The notes below the pieces were generated by a model. The model made no database searches, was not told where the DNA came from, and saw only the letters and a list, made by a program, of their open reading frames with translations. Source: CAYTKU01 sp964550845 (GTDB lineage: Bacteria > Patescibacteriota > Patescibacteriia > Magasanikbacterales > UBA922). From it: a DNA stretch of 64,000 nt. The position numbers were made by a program, and so were the translations under genes. Where the stretch lies: positions 124,001 to 188,000 of the forward strand of contig CAZKAD010000001.1 of assembly GCA_964550845.1 (NCBI GenBank), read 5' to 3'. This document shows positions 16,070-25,045 of this stretch, piece by piece. Positions within the stretch are counted from its first letter, which is position 1; each line of letters starts with the position of its first letter.

Positions 16070-17039
16070 ATTTTGCATGTAAGGTGAGTAGTGCCAACAT
16101 CTTATCAGCACCTTCAATCAAATCATCAGAAGTTCGTGTATTTGGTAAAATATCGATCAACGATTCGTAATGACAATACTTTTTTGCAGGTTGTTCAAAT
16201 TCTCCAATATCACGATGCACCCGATAGAGATGAAGATGTGGGTGCCTAACTTGAAGTTTGGTCAACCAATCTACTTTTTGGCATGATCCATTCGGATCAT
16301 TTCGATTCATTTCAGCAATCAATAAAGTTTTTCGTGGTGTTTGAAGAAGAGTATCAAGTTCTTCTTCATTGTGTATGATATAGATAATTGCGACGAGATG
16401 ATTTGACCTTCCTTCGGAACTCTCTGAAGTGGTTAAACGTCTTGAAGGACTGGTTAAATACCTAATCATTTGAGGTTCAATATTTCTCCTTGCTTTCACT
16501 GTGTAAAGCGATGCGCTTCCGGGAAAAGCTTTGAGATCAGTGTCCCACTTAGCAATTATATCTCCAATCCAGGCTTTCTCACCAAAATATTGATCTTGTT
16601 TGTAATTATGGTCCTTCACTTGTTGTTCATAATCATGTCTGATTTGTTCTAATGCAAGTTGTTTTTCATTCAACGTTTCCTCAATTGATTTAATCCTTCG
16701 ATCAAGTTTTTCTTTTTCTGATTGAGGATGTCGAAAGAAACTTAATCTCGGATCTCGTTGTACAGGTTCATCCGGAAGTTCTCCAGCATTGTAGAAGATT
16801 ATTTCTCTTTGTTCTTTGCTCTCAAAGATATTTATTTTACCAAGATTATTCCTTTTTTGTCTCAATTTTGAAAGGAATTCTCTATCTGACTTAACATCAT
16901 CTTCAAATTCTTTTAAACTCATATAGAGGTCTTTCAACTCGGCTGATTGTTGATCAAATTTAAGTCCTTGATCCTTTCGATAAAACGGAACGAACACAAT
17001 ATTGACAAACTCCGTTGCGATTGGTTGTGCTTGCCCCAT
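16068..17039 (-). CDS. Hypothetical coiled-coil protein, possibly myristoylated (323 aa)
   Basis: ATG at 17039 gives MGQAQPIATEF, with Gly2 suited to myristoylation. Residues about 30-60 and 115-155 are strongly charged coiled coils (EKEKLDRRIKSIEETLNEKQLALEQI). The C-terminal half is globular. A palindrome-family block (16410-16462) is inserted in frame at about residues 193-209, giving RYLTSPSRRLTTSESSEGRS, a Ser/Thr/Arg-rich stretch unlike its surroundings. No family recognised. Confidence 0.65.
   Translation of the reverse strand: MGQAQPIATEFVNIVFVPFYRKDQGLKFDQQSAELKDLYMSLKEFEDDVKSDREFLSKLRQKRNNLGKINIFESKEQREIIFYNAGELPDEPVQRDPRLSFFRHPQSEKEKLDRRIKSIEETLNEKQLALEQIRHDYEQQVKDHNYKQDQYFGEKAWIGDIIAKWDTDLKAFPGSASLYTVKARRNIEPQMIRYLTSPSRRLTTSESSEGRSNHLVAIIYIIHNEEELDTLLQTPRKTLLIAEMNRNDPNGSCQKVDWLTKLQVRHPHLHLYRVHRDIGEFEQPAKKYCHYESLIDILPNTRTSDDLIEGADKMLALLTLHAK
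16410..16462. repeat. Palindrome-family block inserted in CDS
   Basis: CTTCGGAACTCTCTGAAGTG followed by GGTTAAACGTCTTGAAGGAC and TGGTTAAATACC, in frame within the gene at 16068-17039. Confidence 0.8.
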
Positions 17040-17072
17040 TTTCCCTTTCTCAAAAGAAAGAGAAACTTTTTT

Positions 17073-18614
17073 TCATTTTTCACTACTCATTGAGTTATCT
17101 TGAAGAGATGATGAACTCGATATTTTTGATATTGTGGATGAACAAGATGGCATTGAACAAACAGAAGTTTCAACAAAACATTGGCGAGATTCTTTTTGTG
17201 TAGCAAAAGAAAGCCATTCCTGTAGAACCGAGGCAAATTGATGACGCTGATTGTAACGAGGAATAATCAAATTTGAAATGAGATAAGAGGTGGTCATTTT
17301 CATTCCATATTCTGTATCAATTTGAAGACACTTTTCAAGCAGAGATTGATCAGGTATTTCAAAATCAAATGCAGTTAACATATTCTTAAACTGATGTAGA
17401 TCCATTTCAAGTACATGAATAAGTTTCATTCTTCCTGGTCGAAAGATAGATTGATCAAGATCAGAATAGTCATTGCTGGTGAAGATTAACACTTGATCGC
17501 GAACAGGGTTGTCGAGATACGTCATCAAGTCTTGCATAATTGTCGAACTTTCTTCCTCGTCCGAATCACTGCCTTTTTTCTCATCGTCATTATCTTTACC
17601 CTTGGATTTTGATTTTCTGACTCGAGTTATTGATGAAAAGAATGAAACAGTTTCTTTTTGCTGGGCTCGAATATCCTTTTTTAATAGATACTTATAGTCT
17701 TCACTCAAATTAAAATCTTCAAACACAATGACTGACTTTTTGAACCATCCTCCGTATAATTTATTGATTGATTTTCTGCTAAATTTGAGTCGAACATAAT
17801 CAAAGTTAAGTTCAGATGCAATTGCAATCCCAATTGAGGATTTTCCCGTTCCGGGAGGTCCAGAAAGAAACAAAGTATTGGGAAGTTTAATTCCTTTTTG
17901 ATAAAAATGGATATTCTTTTGTGGATTCTTCATATCGTCGACAAAAGCAGTTAATTGTTTTGCAACTCGTTCGGAAAGAAATAATGAAGCAAGTGGCCTC
18001 TTTTGTTCAAGCTGACAATCGCTATCGGTACCATCAAAGACTTTAATTTGTTCTTCGTGGATGGGAGGATCCTTATATGGTAACTTTAAAATTTTGAGGA
18101 AATCAATGTACATATCCGGATGGGGAAAAGCAATATGAATATATCCACTGTCTCCATCCCCTGTACATTCGAAATAAATTTTTTTCTCGTTCAGCATGAA
18201 GAAATCCTTGAAACAACCACTTGGATCGATCCGAAGAGAATATGGTAGATTACCTCCTCGATGCTGCATCATTTTAAGTAAATATTTTGAACCTCCTTTT
18301 TGTTTGTCATACAATTCAAAAAATAGATTTGCAATTCGATCAGAGGCTGAAAAAGCAACTACTTGAACCTCCGATGCCGATTGGTTCCACCAAGCCAAAA
18401 ATTTCTTAATCAAGTTTAGAAATTCATCAGTTAACATTGATCCAGAAACAAGAATAAAAGAAGAAAATGAAGAGAAGAGAGTGATATTCTGATCTTTCGA
18501 AGAAAGATACGCAATTAGCCCTGGTAAGAAAACATACTTGAATGTTTTCAACAGTGTTTTCTGATACGAAGGTAATTCGACTTCATTCTCATTATCATTT
18601 TCTTTCTTAGGCAT
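17073..18614 (-). CDS. BCS1-like AAA ATPase (513 aa)
   Basis: ATG at 18614. Residues about 25-65 contain hydrophobic segments, then a BCS1-type N-terminal region. The AAA core has Walker A GPPGTGKSS from residue 252, Walker B VIVFEDF near 290, a sensor-1-like LIFTSND, and the arginine-finger region FRPGRM. An acidic, Lys/Ser-rich insert (KSKGKDNDDEKKGSDSDEEES) interrupts the domain after Walker B. Mitochondrial BCS1 moves folded proteins across membranes; giant viruses often carry BCS1-like ATPases of unknown target. Its upstream octamer is AAAATTGA with one mismatch. Confidence 0.8.
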   Translation of the reverse strand: MPKKENDNENEVELPSYQKTLLKTFKYVFLPGLIAYLSSKDQNITLFSSFSSFILVSGSMLTDEFLNLIKKFLAWWNQSASEVQVVAFSASDRIANLFFELYDKQKGGSKYLLKMMQHRGGNLPYSLRIDPSGCFKDFFMLNEKKIYFECTGDGDSGYIHIAFPHPDMYIDFLKILKLPYKDPPIHEEQIKVFDGTDSDCQLEQKRPLASLFLSERVAKQLTAFVDDMKNPQKNIHFYQKGIKLPNTLFLSGPPGTGKSSIGIAIASELNFDYVRLKFSRKSINKLYGGWFKKSVIVFEDFNLSEDYKYLLKKDIRAQQKETVSFFSSITRVRKSKSKGKDNDDEKKGSDSDEEESSTIMQDLMTYLDNPVRDQVLIFTSNDYSDLDQSIFRPGRMKLIHVLEMDLHQFKNMLTAFDFEIPDQSLLEKCLQIDTEYGMKMTTSYLISNLIIPRYNQRHQFASVLQEWLSFATQKESRQCFVETSVCSMPSCSSTISKISSSSSLQDNSMSSEK

Positions 18615-18646
18615 CTTTTCCTTTTTCCCTTGATTGTAGAAGTCAA

Positions 18647-18654
18647 AATCAATT
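18647..18654 (-). promoter_or_regulatory. AAAATTGA-like octamer (one mismatch)
   Basis: Minus strand TAAATTGA, 32 nt upstream of the AAA ATPase start and overlapping the preceding gene's hairpin. Confidence 0.4.
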
Positions 18655-18675
18655 TATTTTCCTCTCGAGGAAAAT
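18652..18675 (-). terminator. 11-bp gene-end hairpin
   Basis: TTATTTTCCTC, TC, GAGGAAAATAA; 7 nt past the stop of the leftward gene ending at 18682. Confidence 0.75.
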
Positions 18676-18681
18676 AATACT

Positions 18682-19668
18682 TTATTGATCAGAATGAAGA
18701 ATGTCATAGTGAAGTTTCTTTAAATTTAAAAAGGAAAAGATTAAACACAACAATCTCGGGTCGTAAAGATCTTGTTGCAAAAATGCCGACAAATTACCTT
18801 TAGAATGTAATCCACTTGCAACTAAGATGGCAAGTTTGAGATGATACAATTCGAGCAAATAAGTCTCTTCCGAACATTCAACAAAAATTGTTGCTTGATC
18901 GACATGCATTCGAAAGATCTCGAGTGCATTATCTGGGTTGAGCGGAATTTTAGCAAGAAGGGAACGTTGAGAAAATACATAAAGATAAGCTCCATTAGTT
19001 GAGAGAATTAAATCCCATTCTGGTAAATGTTGAAAGTAATCACTTTCAACATCGAGGAGTTCCTTACATTCTCTTGGATAAGAAAAAACTCCTGAATCTT
19101 GACATCGAATTAAAACAAGCTCTTCGTTCATTGTCGAATAGCAAATTTGCTCTATTTCTTTGACATCTGAAATGTTGAGTAACTTCGTCGGAATAGTTTT
19201 GACTAGGCTAAAATCAGCTTGATCGTAAATGAAAAGATTTCGATCGTCAATGGTGTAATAATATAGTTTCGAATGAAAAAATCTCTCTTTACCCCACAAT
19301 TCAAGTTTGTTCAATTTTCCATTTCGATAGAATGTCACATGTGTTTCATTGTGATTGATAATCAAACGATCTTGAGTTGCATCAATATTGTCGATTCCTT
19401 CCTTGGGAAATTCACCAATTTTTTGCCAAAGATAGGGACTTAATTGATAGACTATACAATCAACTTGAATAAAAAGTCCTTCTGGAATTGAGGCCAGTCC
19501 AATTATTTCATCATTTGGTGAAGCAAATGAGAGATGAGACTGGTGTTTACCGTCTCGATTGAAAAAGGAAATTTTTTGATACGATAGAGCTGCATATCCA
19601 TGAGGAACTTTTACCACGTTTGAATGATAAGTAGATACACGGCCATTATATCGATATTGGTTGAACAT
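18682..19668 (-). CDS. Beta-rich protein with C-terminal DPRLL/F-box-like motif (328 aa)
   Basis: ATG at 19668. The first 270 residues are alternating short strands (GYAALSYQKISFFNRDGK..., LFIQVDCIVYQL, YLYVFSQRSLLAKIPL), consistent with a beta-propeller-like repeat domain, though no WD motif is clear. Near residues 285-320 it has SGLHSKGNLSAFLQQ then DLYDPRLLCLIFSFLNLKKL, the motif shared with the genes at 22160, 36564 and 37196. The motif resembles an F-box helix pair, so a substrate-adaptor role in ubiquitin ligation is an inference. AAAATTGA lies 31 nt upstream. Confidence 0.6.
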   Translation of the reverse strand: MFNQYRYNGRVSTYHSNVVKVPHGYAALSYQKISFFNRDGKHQSHLSFASPNDEIIGLASIPEGLFIQVDCIVYQLSPYLWQKIGEFPKEGIDNIDATQDRLIINHNETHVTFYRNGKLNKLELWGKERFFHSKLYYYTIDDRNLFIYDQADFSLVKTIPTKLLNISDVKEIEQICYSTMNEELVLIRCQDSGVFSYPRECKELLDVESDYFQHLPEWDLILSTNGAYLYVFSQRSLLAKIPLNPDNALEIFRMHVDQATIFVECSEETYLLELYHLKLAILVASGLHSKGNLSAFLQQDLYDPRLLCLIFSFLNLKKLHYDILHSDQ

Positions 19669-19699
19669 TTACTTTCTCGTCGGATGGAATAGAGAAAAA

Positions 19700-19707
19700 T
19701 CAATTTT
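19700..19707 (-). promoter_or_regulatory. AAAATTGA promoter octamer
   Basis: Minus strand, 31 nt upstream of the ATG at 19668. Confidence 0.55.
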
Positions 19708-19712
19708 CCTAT

Positions 19713-20003
19713 TTACTTCATCATCAGACGGACAATGATCACAAACACAACCGAATGGAGAATTAGACCAACCAAAGTTGGGCAACCTTCAGAATCGGCA
19801 ATTTCGATATCAACAAATTTGTCCATTAACTTTTGCACCAATTTGTACAAAAATGGTGAAGAAACAATCAAGAAGATCAATCCTGCAATCAACGAAATCT
19901 TCCACTTTCCGAGGTTATCCAAGCCTCCGGGAGGGGCGTCGAGAACCTTGAAATTCTCTTTGACTGGGAATTGTTTAATCATGCGTTCTTGGAGTGTTGC
20001 CAT
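19713..20003 (-). CDS. Small two-TM virion-type membrane protein (96 aa)
   Basis: ATG at 20003 (MATLQERMIKQF). Two membrane segments, about 37-57 (WKISLIAGLIFLIVSSPFLY) and 77-94 (VGLILHSVVFVIIVRLMM), are joined by DIEIADSEGCPT. A GCPT-x-GL-x-LH-x2-VF arrangement in small two-TM proteins recurs, from memory, among nucleocytoplasmic large DNA viruses, so this may be a conserved inner-membrane protein. Divergent from the membrane protein at 20051. Confidence 0.65.
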   Translation of the reverse strand: MATLQERMIKQFPVKENFKVLDAPPGGLDNLGKWKISLIAGLIFLIVSSPFLYKLVQKLMDKFVDIEIADSEGCPTLVGLILHSVVFVIIVRLMMK

Positions 20004-20050
20004 TTTGAAAACAATAAAAAATTTCAACTCTTTTTTAAACTCGAATTAAA

Positions 20051-20959
20051 ATGGCCGATCTTGGAGAATTGGGTGATCTGACAAAAATTGGCGATCTGGG
20101 AGATCTTCCGGATCCTCTTGGTGGCGGAGGAGTCGAAGCAGTTGTCGACGAGATTAGCAATACTGTCTCAGCCTCATTGAAAGATGTCAACATTCCAGCA
20201 GGCGTACCTCCTGATGTAATTGCACAAATTCCTGAATTCACTCCTCCAATCATTGAACTCTCAGTGAAAGAAATTCCGACTACCGCTGATGGAATCGCGG
20301 GAAAACAAATTCAAGCCAATGCACTTGAAAGTATCGAACAAAATGCATCTCTGATTCATAGTAACGCAATTGAAGATGCACTTGTTGCAAAGGGGGGAGA
20401 TCCAGCTCGAATCACCGCTGATGATCTAAAGAATTCTTACGCCAAAGAAGTTGATGCCAAAGTCAATGAAGCGAAAGCAAATTTTAAAGCTGAATTGTCG
20501 ACTGCAGTTGATCAATCACTGGCTGAAGTTGGAGGTAAATCGGGAGATTTAGTTAATTCTTTAGTTGAAGATCCAGCTGGCGCTGAAACAAAGTTGACTG
20601 CTGATGGAGAAGCAATTGAAAAATCTGATCCAAATTGGAAAGACACCATTAAACAAAAACTCGGTTCGGTGGGTGAGAAAATTCTCAGTTATGGAGGTAA
20701 GGCTTTATTGGTGCTTGCCGTCATTGGAGCTATCATTCCAGGCGCCGATGGCCCAATTGATAAAATCGCTAAACTGGCAGGCGAAGCAGCTGGAAAAGTG
20801 GCAACAGTCGCAGCTGGAATCGTGACTGCTTTCTTTGGTCCAATTGTGTCTCAAATTAAAGGAGTTTTCGCCAAGTTGAAATGGCCCTTAATCTTTTTGT
20901 TCGGATTGATTGTCATTTTCATGATTGCAAAAGTGGTGAGCACCTTGAGAGGGAATTAA
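20051..20959 (+). CDS. Membrane protein with helical ectodomain (302 aa)
   Basis: ATG at 20051. It begins with GD-L repeats (GELGDLTKIGDLGDL), followed by about 170 residues of Ala/Glu/Asp-rich helix. The C-terminal third has hydrophobic stretches ALLVLAVIGAIIPG, VATVAAGIVTAFFG and WPLIFLFGLIVIFMIA ending in STLRGN. It is probably an internal-membrane structural protein; the pairing with the divergent small membrane protein suggests joint late use. No family recognised. Confidence 0.65.
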   Translation: MADLGELGDLTKIGDLGDLPDPLGGGGVEAVVDEISNTVSASLKDVNIPAGVPPDVIAQIPEFTPPIIELSVKEIPTTADGIAGKQIQANALESIEQNASLIHSNAIEDALVAKGGDPARITADDLKNSYAKEVDAKVNEAKANFKAELSTAVDQSLAEVGGKSGDLVNSLVEDPAGAETKLTADGEAIEKSDPNWKDTIKQKLGSVGEKILSYGGKALLVLAVIGAIIPGADGPIDKIAKLAGEAAGKVATVAAGIVTAFFGPIVSQIKGVFAKLKWPLIFLFGLIVIFMIAKVVSTLRGN

Positions 20960-20994
20960 AAGTCTGACGGATCAAAATCGATTCCGAGCTTTAA

Positions 20995-21081
20995 AAATAT
21001 TATTTCATTTTTTTTAATTTCAAACAAATCAAAAAAAAATGAAATATTATTTCATTTTTTTTAATTTCAAACAAATCAAAA
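20995..21081. repeat. Tandem duplication of a 40-bp upstream region
   Basis: A 40-bp AT-rich segment beginning AAATATTATTTCATTTTTTT and ending AAATCAAAA occurs at 20995-21034 and again at 21042-21081. The second copy ends at the A of the ATG at 21081; the first is also followed by an ATG (21039). Confidence 0.95.
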
Positions 21082-22004
21082 TGTACGACAGACCAACACA
21101 GGATTGGCAAAAAATTGCTAGAAACAAATATAATAGGAAAGAGAGTTTAGAAATCTGGAAACTTGGTCAAAATTTTATGGATTTTCTTCACCTGCAGAGA
21201 ATGTTTTTAAATAATATTTTACATGGTACACCAGAATTTCAGGGATCTTTATTCCCAGACACTAAACCATTTGTGAATGGATTGACAAAATTACTTAATT
21301 ATGGCATTTTTAGTGTTAATGGACAAGGTAATACATCCCATCGCACCCGTAAAATAAAAGATAAAAATTACACCACAATGAGTATACCAAAAGATTGCAA
21401 AAATTGTTTTTATCAAACTCGCCAAAGGCAATGGTTAGAATTATTTATGCCTAAAATATATATTGAAAAATTTATTCAAACAGCACAAATAGAAAACAAG
21501 CCATGGATTGTGATATCAAGTAGAATTGCTTATCTGTCAACAAAGTTACCGAAAACATTTCGAGAAAAATTTACTCTTGAAACCAAGGTACCAACTTCTA
21601 TTTTGAGATGTGACAAGAAATCGGAACGATTGTCGTCCCGACGCTGGCGAATTCGGTCTCAAAAAAGATTGTGGAAAGAGCGGTCTTTCCCTAATTCGGA
21701 AGATCACCCGGAATATTTTCCAGGCTTAGACAAATTGATGGATGAAAATTTAACTAACATCATAATTATAGACTTGGATTTCAATAATAAGTTTAGAACC
21801 AATTTAGCTGAAGACATATTGGAAATAATCGAATCGATAGCATTACCAGAGTTTGTACTTGATAAAGAAAAGAATGACGATCAAGAAAGGAAATATCCGG
21901 GTCATTTCGAAAAAGAATCCTTGAAGAGGAAGATTTTAGACGATGGTCAAAATGAATCATATGGAATTCAACATCTTGGTGACCCGGTTAAACGTAATCG
22001 TTGA
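21081..22004 (+). CDS. Hypothetical protein (307 aa)
   Basis: I place the start at 21081 (MYDRPTQDWQKIARN); an in-frame ATG at 21039 comes from the duplicated leader and would add 14 hydrophobic residues. The protein is basic, with CKNCFYQTR mid-way and a segment LTNIIIIDLDFNNKF near the end. Codons are more A/T-ending than in neighbours. The last codons read into a GGTTAAACG repeat (DPVKRNR). No family recognised; the low-conservation, AT-rich composition suggests a recent or fast-evolving gene. Confidence 0.55.
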   Translation: MYDRPTQDWQKIARNKYNRKESLEIWKLGQNFMDFLHLQRMFLNNILHGTPEFQGSLFPDTKPFVNGLTKLLNYGIFSVNGQGNTSHRTRKIKDKNYTTMSIPKDCKNCFYQTRQRQWLELFMPKIYIEKFIQTAQIENKPWIVISSRIAYLSTKLPKTFREKFTLETKVPTSILRCDKKSERLSSRRWRIRSQKRLWKERSFPNSEDHPEYFPGLDKLMDENLTNIIIIDLDFNNKFRTNLAEDILEIIESIALPEFVLDKEKNDDQERKYPGHFEKESLKRKILDDGQNESYGIQHLGDPVKRNR

Positions 22005-22114
22005 AATTAAATTTGATCTTTCATCATCAAGGACACTATCCAATTAATTTAAGATTGTCTAGAGAAGACGATTGACGCTGAAATGTCTACCGGAAAGAAT
22101 AACCCTCCCACTGG
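22005..22114. other. Short spacer
   Basis: No supported gene. An ATG at 22083 opens only 26 codons and runs through the hairpin, so I do not call it. Confidence 0.4.
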
Positions 22115-22122
22115 AAAATTGA
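22115..22122 (+). promoter_or_regulatory. AAAATTGA promoter octamer
   Basis: 37 nt upstream of the ATG at 22160, just before the hairpin at 22126-22150. Confidence 0.5.
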
Positions 22123-22125
22123 TTA

Positions 22126-22150
22126 TTCTTCAAGATTCTATCTTGAAGAA
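22126..22150 (+). terminator. 11-bp hairpin
   Basis: TTCTTCAAGAT, TCT, ATCTTGAAGAA, immediately upstream of the gene starting at 22160. Confidence 0.65.
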
Positions 22151-22159
22151 AAAGAAAAG

Positions 22160-23507
22160 ATGAAGCTTGAATGGTTAGTTGCGAGAGGATTAAACGTCCC
22201 TCGGGACTGGTTACGTCCATCTGAAAATCAAGAGGATAATCCTTGGAGTGAATTTTTTACTTGGACATCTTCGAGATCCACGATTACTGGTTCTTATCAT
22301 GGCATTTGATCCCCATCGAATTCATTTACTTGAAATTGCCAAAAAGTTTTCGTGGTTTTCTCAAAAGGTTATCATTGAAACTGTACTTGCAGCCGAAGCT
22401 ATTTCAGCTCGATTAGGGACCATTTCTCTTTCACAGAACCATGTACCTGATTACCATCACTATAATGCTCGATTGATTAATCAAATAAATATCCGAGGAT
22501 TCTTTCCCATCGAACCTTTTATGAAATATCGTTTAGCTTTACATCATTTCATCGCATGTCCCTATGATGAAATTCCATGGGAAGATTTTCCTTATCAATT
22601 CTACTTTTATCTTTTTAGCAAAAATTTTTTGCCAGATCGTGAAATTCCGATTATTCGGAAGATGATGTCATTTGAGTTAATTTATGCTCACGCACTCTTG
22701 GTTAATATACCTCAGATAATTCAATACCTGCGAAAAGATGACCAATCTGAAAAAATTAAACAAATTCTTTCAGATCCTACAAGTTCTTCATGGACGCTCA
22801 TTGATACAATTAAATTGTGTGATCAAATACCTGATCAAACAATCATCGAACTGATTCAAAAAGAGAGAATTCGATGTGGCGTTAAATCTCTGCTTAGCGC
22901 TATTCATCATCGTTGGGATGTGGAAAGGCTACAAAAAAATTTAATTGCTATTCTGAAAGCTATAAAAAAGGAGTATCGAAATGAGATGGATTTTGTCTTT
23001 TATAAAAGAGATGAACATTTTACTGATGAGTTTACAGATCAAATTTTGGAGCTTGGATATTGCTATTTAAGTTTACCTCAAAGACAACTTACTTTATCTC
23101 GATTAAAATTTATATTTAAGTTATATCCAACTCGTACTGTATTTGCTTCCTGTAGGAATTATTTTACTTTTGAATTGTCCGAAGAGGATTGCCAATATTT
23201 TTTCGATCTGAATACTGAAATATTACCAGCGTTACCTTCATCATTCCAAACTGAACAGAGATGGAGAATTGTACTTAAAAAATATTTTAACCCTCGACAA
23301 GTTCCTGTCAAATTTAATTATTTATTAGTCGATTATGTCTATCTTCATCCAGAGTATTTAGAATCGATAGAGGATATGACTCTTCCATTTGAAGAAGAAT
23401 TGAATCTTTTCGTTCAAAAGGACTCAATCAAAGATGATTTTTTTGCCCAATCGAATGGAAAGAAATTTCTCAAAAGATTGATCCAACGCCTTGAGAGTGA
23501 AAAATGA
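22160..23507 (+). CDS. DPRLL-motif family protein with a frameshift near 22252
   Basis: The ATG at 22160 opens MKLEWLVARGLNVPRDWLRP...NPWSEF, then hits a run of six T (about 22252-22257) and goes out of frame. The frame one base over continues LLGHLRDPRLLVLIMAFDP for 419 codons to 23507. With five T the join reads WSEFLLGHLRDPRLL, matching the paralogues WSNFLIGDLHDPRLL and WHDFLCEELYDPRLL. So the gene is one unit broken by one base: a sequencing error, a real lesion, or slippage. The N-terminal GLNVPRDWLRPS is repeat-derived (22187-22217). The remaining 400 residues are helical and unrecognised. Confidence 0.6.
22187..22217. repeat. GGTTAAACGTCC-family unit inside CDS
   Basis: GGATTAAACGTCCCTCGGGAC then TGGTTACGTCC, in the N-terminal coding part of the frameshifted gene. 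Confidence 0.8.
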
Positions 23508-23521
23508 AAAGTGAAAATTAA

Positions 23522-23545
23522 TTCTTTTTCCTTCGGGAAAAAGAA
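23522..23545 (+). terminator. 10-bp gene-end hairpin with TTCG loop
   Basis: TTCTTTTTCC, TTCG, GGAAAAAGAA, 14 nt after the stop at 23507. Confidence 0.75.
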
Positions 23546-23563
23546 AGATAATCTTATTGACAA

Positions 23564-23968
23564 ATGGAAGAGCTGTCAAATTCTCCGATCGAAGAGCCTT
23601 CTTGTTCCTATTGTTTTGAGCAAAAAGACTTGTTACGTTGCGAAGGAGAAGATGATTGCAAACAAAAGATTTGTAAAGAATGTTCTGAATCATTCATTGA
23701 ACTTGAATATTGGTTCGAAGTTGACCCACGATGTTGTTTCCTGGTTGATGGGAAAAAATGCAATCGTTTATTGTGTCGAGAGTGTATTTGCATTTGTCAT
23801 GAATGTTCAAATATCGATGAAACTGATGTATTTTGTCCCGAACATGCACCTGAGTATCGATTGATTGAATGCTCGGATTGTCAAGCGGGTTGGTACATTT
23901 GTCCAAAACATCCTCCAGAAGAAGATGAATGTGGACGTGGATGCCATCGGTCAATACCAGATTATTAA
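23564..23968 (+). CDS. Cys-rich zinc-binding protein (134 aa)
   Basis: ATG at 23564, 18 nt after the hairpin. Over twenty Cys/His residues are arranged as pairs: CSYCFEQ, CEGEDDC, CKEC, CCFLV...C, CREC, CICHEC, CPEHAP, CSDC, CPKH. The order of CxxC and CxxH pairs suggests several bound zinc ions in a RING/PHD- or B-box-like fold; I cannot choose between them. A ubiquitin-ligase or protein-interaction role is possible. A related Cys-pair style is seen in the protein at 35782. Confidence 0.65.
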   Translation: MEELSNSPIEEPSCSYCFEQKDLLRCEGEDDCKQKICKECSESFIELEYWFEVDPRCCFLVDGKKCNRLLCRECICICHECSNIDETDVFCPEHAPEYRLIECSDCQAGWYICPKHPPEEDECGRGCHRSIPDY

Positions 23969-23987
23969 ATCTCCTCGGAGCTTTAAT
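23964..23987 (+). terminator. Imperfect gene-end hairpin
   Basis: ATTAAATCTCC, TC, GGAGCTTTAAT with one mismatch; overlaps the stop at 23966-23968. Confidence 0.55.
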
Positions 23988-24027
23988 AGTTATTAAACAC
24001 TTTGAGCAGTCGCCATTCTTCAAAAGT

Positions 24028-24035
24028 AAAATTGA
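24028..24035 (+). promoter_or_regulatory. AAAATTGA promoter octamer
   Basis: 59 nt upstream of the ATG at 24095. Confidence 0.5.
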
Positions 24036-24094
24036 GTTTTTTATTAGAATCAATTTTAACTTTTGATTAGCTCAAGAGACAACGCGGTATCAAA

Positions 24095-25000
24095 ATGGAA
24101 GATTATTTCGTTTACGTCGACTATTCACGAGACAAGTTTAATGTCAATATTTCCAATCCAATAGTGTTTCCATCGTCATATCCGGAGGATAAGATGAAGA
24201 AAAAACTGGAGAAAAAGAATGGATGGGCTCTTTTAGACAATCGCTCTCTTGCGATAAGATCTAAGAACAAAAACTTAAAAAGACAATCTTTACAACAGTA
24301 TCTTCTTGTGTTTAGCCGGTTTATGAGAGTCGGTTTAGATTGCTCATTTAGTGGCAAAAAAGAATCTGATTACTTGAGCCTCTGTGTATTTTCTGTTTCG
24401 AATTTACAGCAATCGATGACGGAAATTCGAAGGATTTTGGGAGAAGATACCAATTTTGGAATGAATTGGAACAAAGAACCTCGATCGGGGAACCCAGAAA
24501 TAGTTTTTCCCGAGGATACCTTTGAAACTCCTTGGTGGCTTGAACAAGTGTTTGTCGATGAGGATTGCAAAGGAGAATCGGAATTCCAATCTTTTGTAAT
24601 CGAACAATACGTACACAAGCCCTTAGTAATTCCTCCTTCAGAAAGAAAGCTTCGAGAGAGTAACAAGTATCATTGCTTTGAGGGACAGGAAAAGCTGGAT
24701 GTATTAGAAACAGAGGAAGATACTCGACCGGAAAGATTAATCGAATATGAAGCTCATTCAAATGGACTCAAAGAATGTCTGATTGATGATCTCGATGAGT
24801 CTGGACCATATGAAGATGAGCCAGACGAAGATTCCGAGCCGGACGATGCTGAACCAGACGAAGATTATCAATTTGAAGATCATCAACAAGACAATGTTTC
24901 GCAAGAAAGTTCAAAACGAAGTCTTGAACAAAACGAAGAGGATGACAACTACGAAGTCGAACCTTCAACATACAAAAAGAGAATCATTCTCGAAGATTAA
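24095..25000 (+). CDS. Hypothetical protein with acidic C-terminal tail (301 aa)
   Basis: ATG at 24095. The first 200 residues are a globular mixed domain (MEDYFVYVDYSRDKFNV..., RFMRVGLDCSFSGKK). The C-terminal 90 residues are very acidic with EPDED-type repeats, then a basic end (KKRIILED). Acidic tails of this type occur in histone- or DNA-mimicking and chaperone proteins, but nothing more specific can be said. AAAATTGA upstream and a gene-end hairpin downstream support it as a real transcription unit. Confidence 0.6.
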   Translation: MEDYFVYVDYSRDKFNVNISNPIVFPSSYPEDKMKKKLEKKNGWALLDNRSLAIRSKNKNLKRQSLQQYLLVFSRFMRVGLDCSFSGKKESDYLSLCVFSVSNLQQSMTEIRRILGEDTNFGMNWNKEPRSGNPEIVFPEDTFETPWWLEQVFVDEDCKGESEFQSFVIEQYVHKPLVIPPSERKLRESNKYHCFEGQEKLDVLETEEDTRPERLIEYEAHSNGLKECLIDDLDESGPYEDEPDEDSEPDDAEPDEDYQFEDHQQDNVSQESSKRSLEQNEEDDNYEVEPSTYKKRIILED

Positions 25001-25010
25001 CTATCTAAAA

Positions 25011-25036
25011 AATTCTTTCCTCTCGAGGAAAGAATT
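25011..25036. terminator. 12-bp gene-end hairpin between convergent genes
   Basis: AATTCTTTCCTC, TC, GAGGAAAGAATT. Confidence 0.8.
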
Positions 25037-25045
25037 ACAAACCCT

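Noticed and set aside
22083..22163. 26-codon ORF MSTGKNNPPTGK...
   Set aside because: Runs through the promoter octamer and hairpin of the next gene and has no further support.
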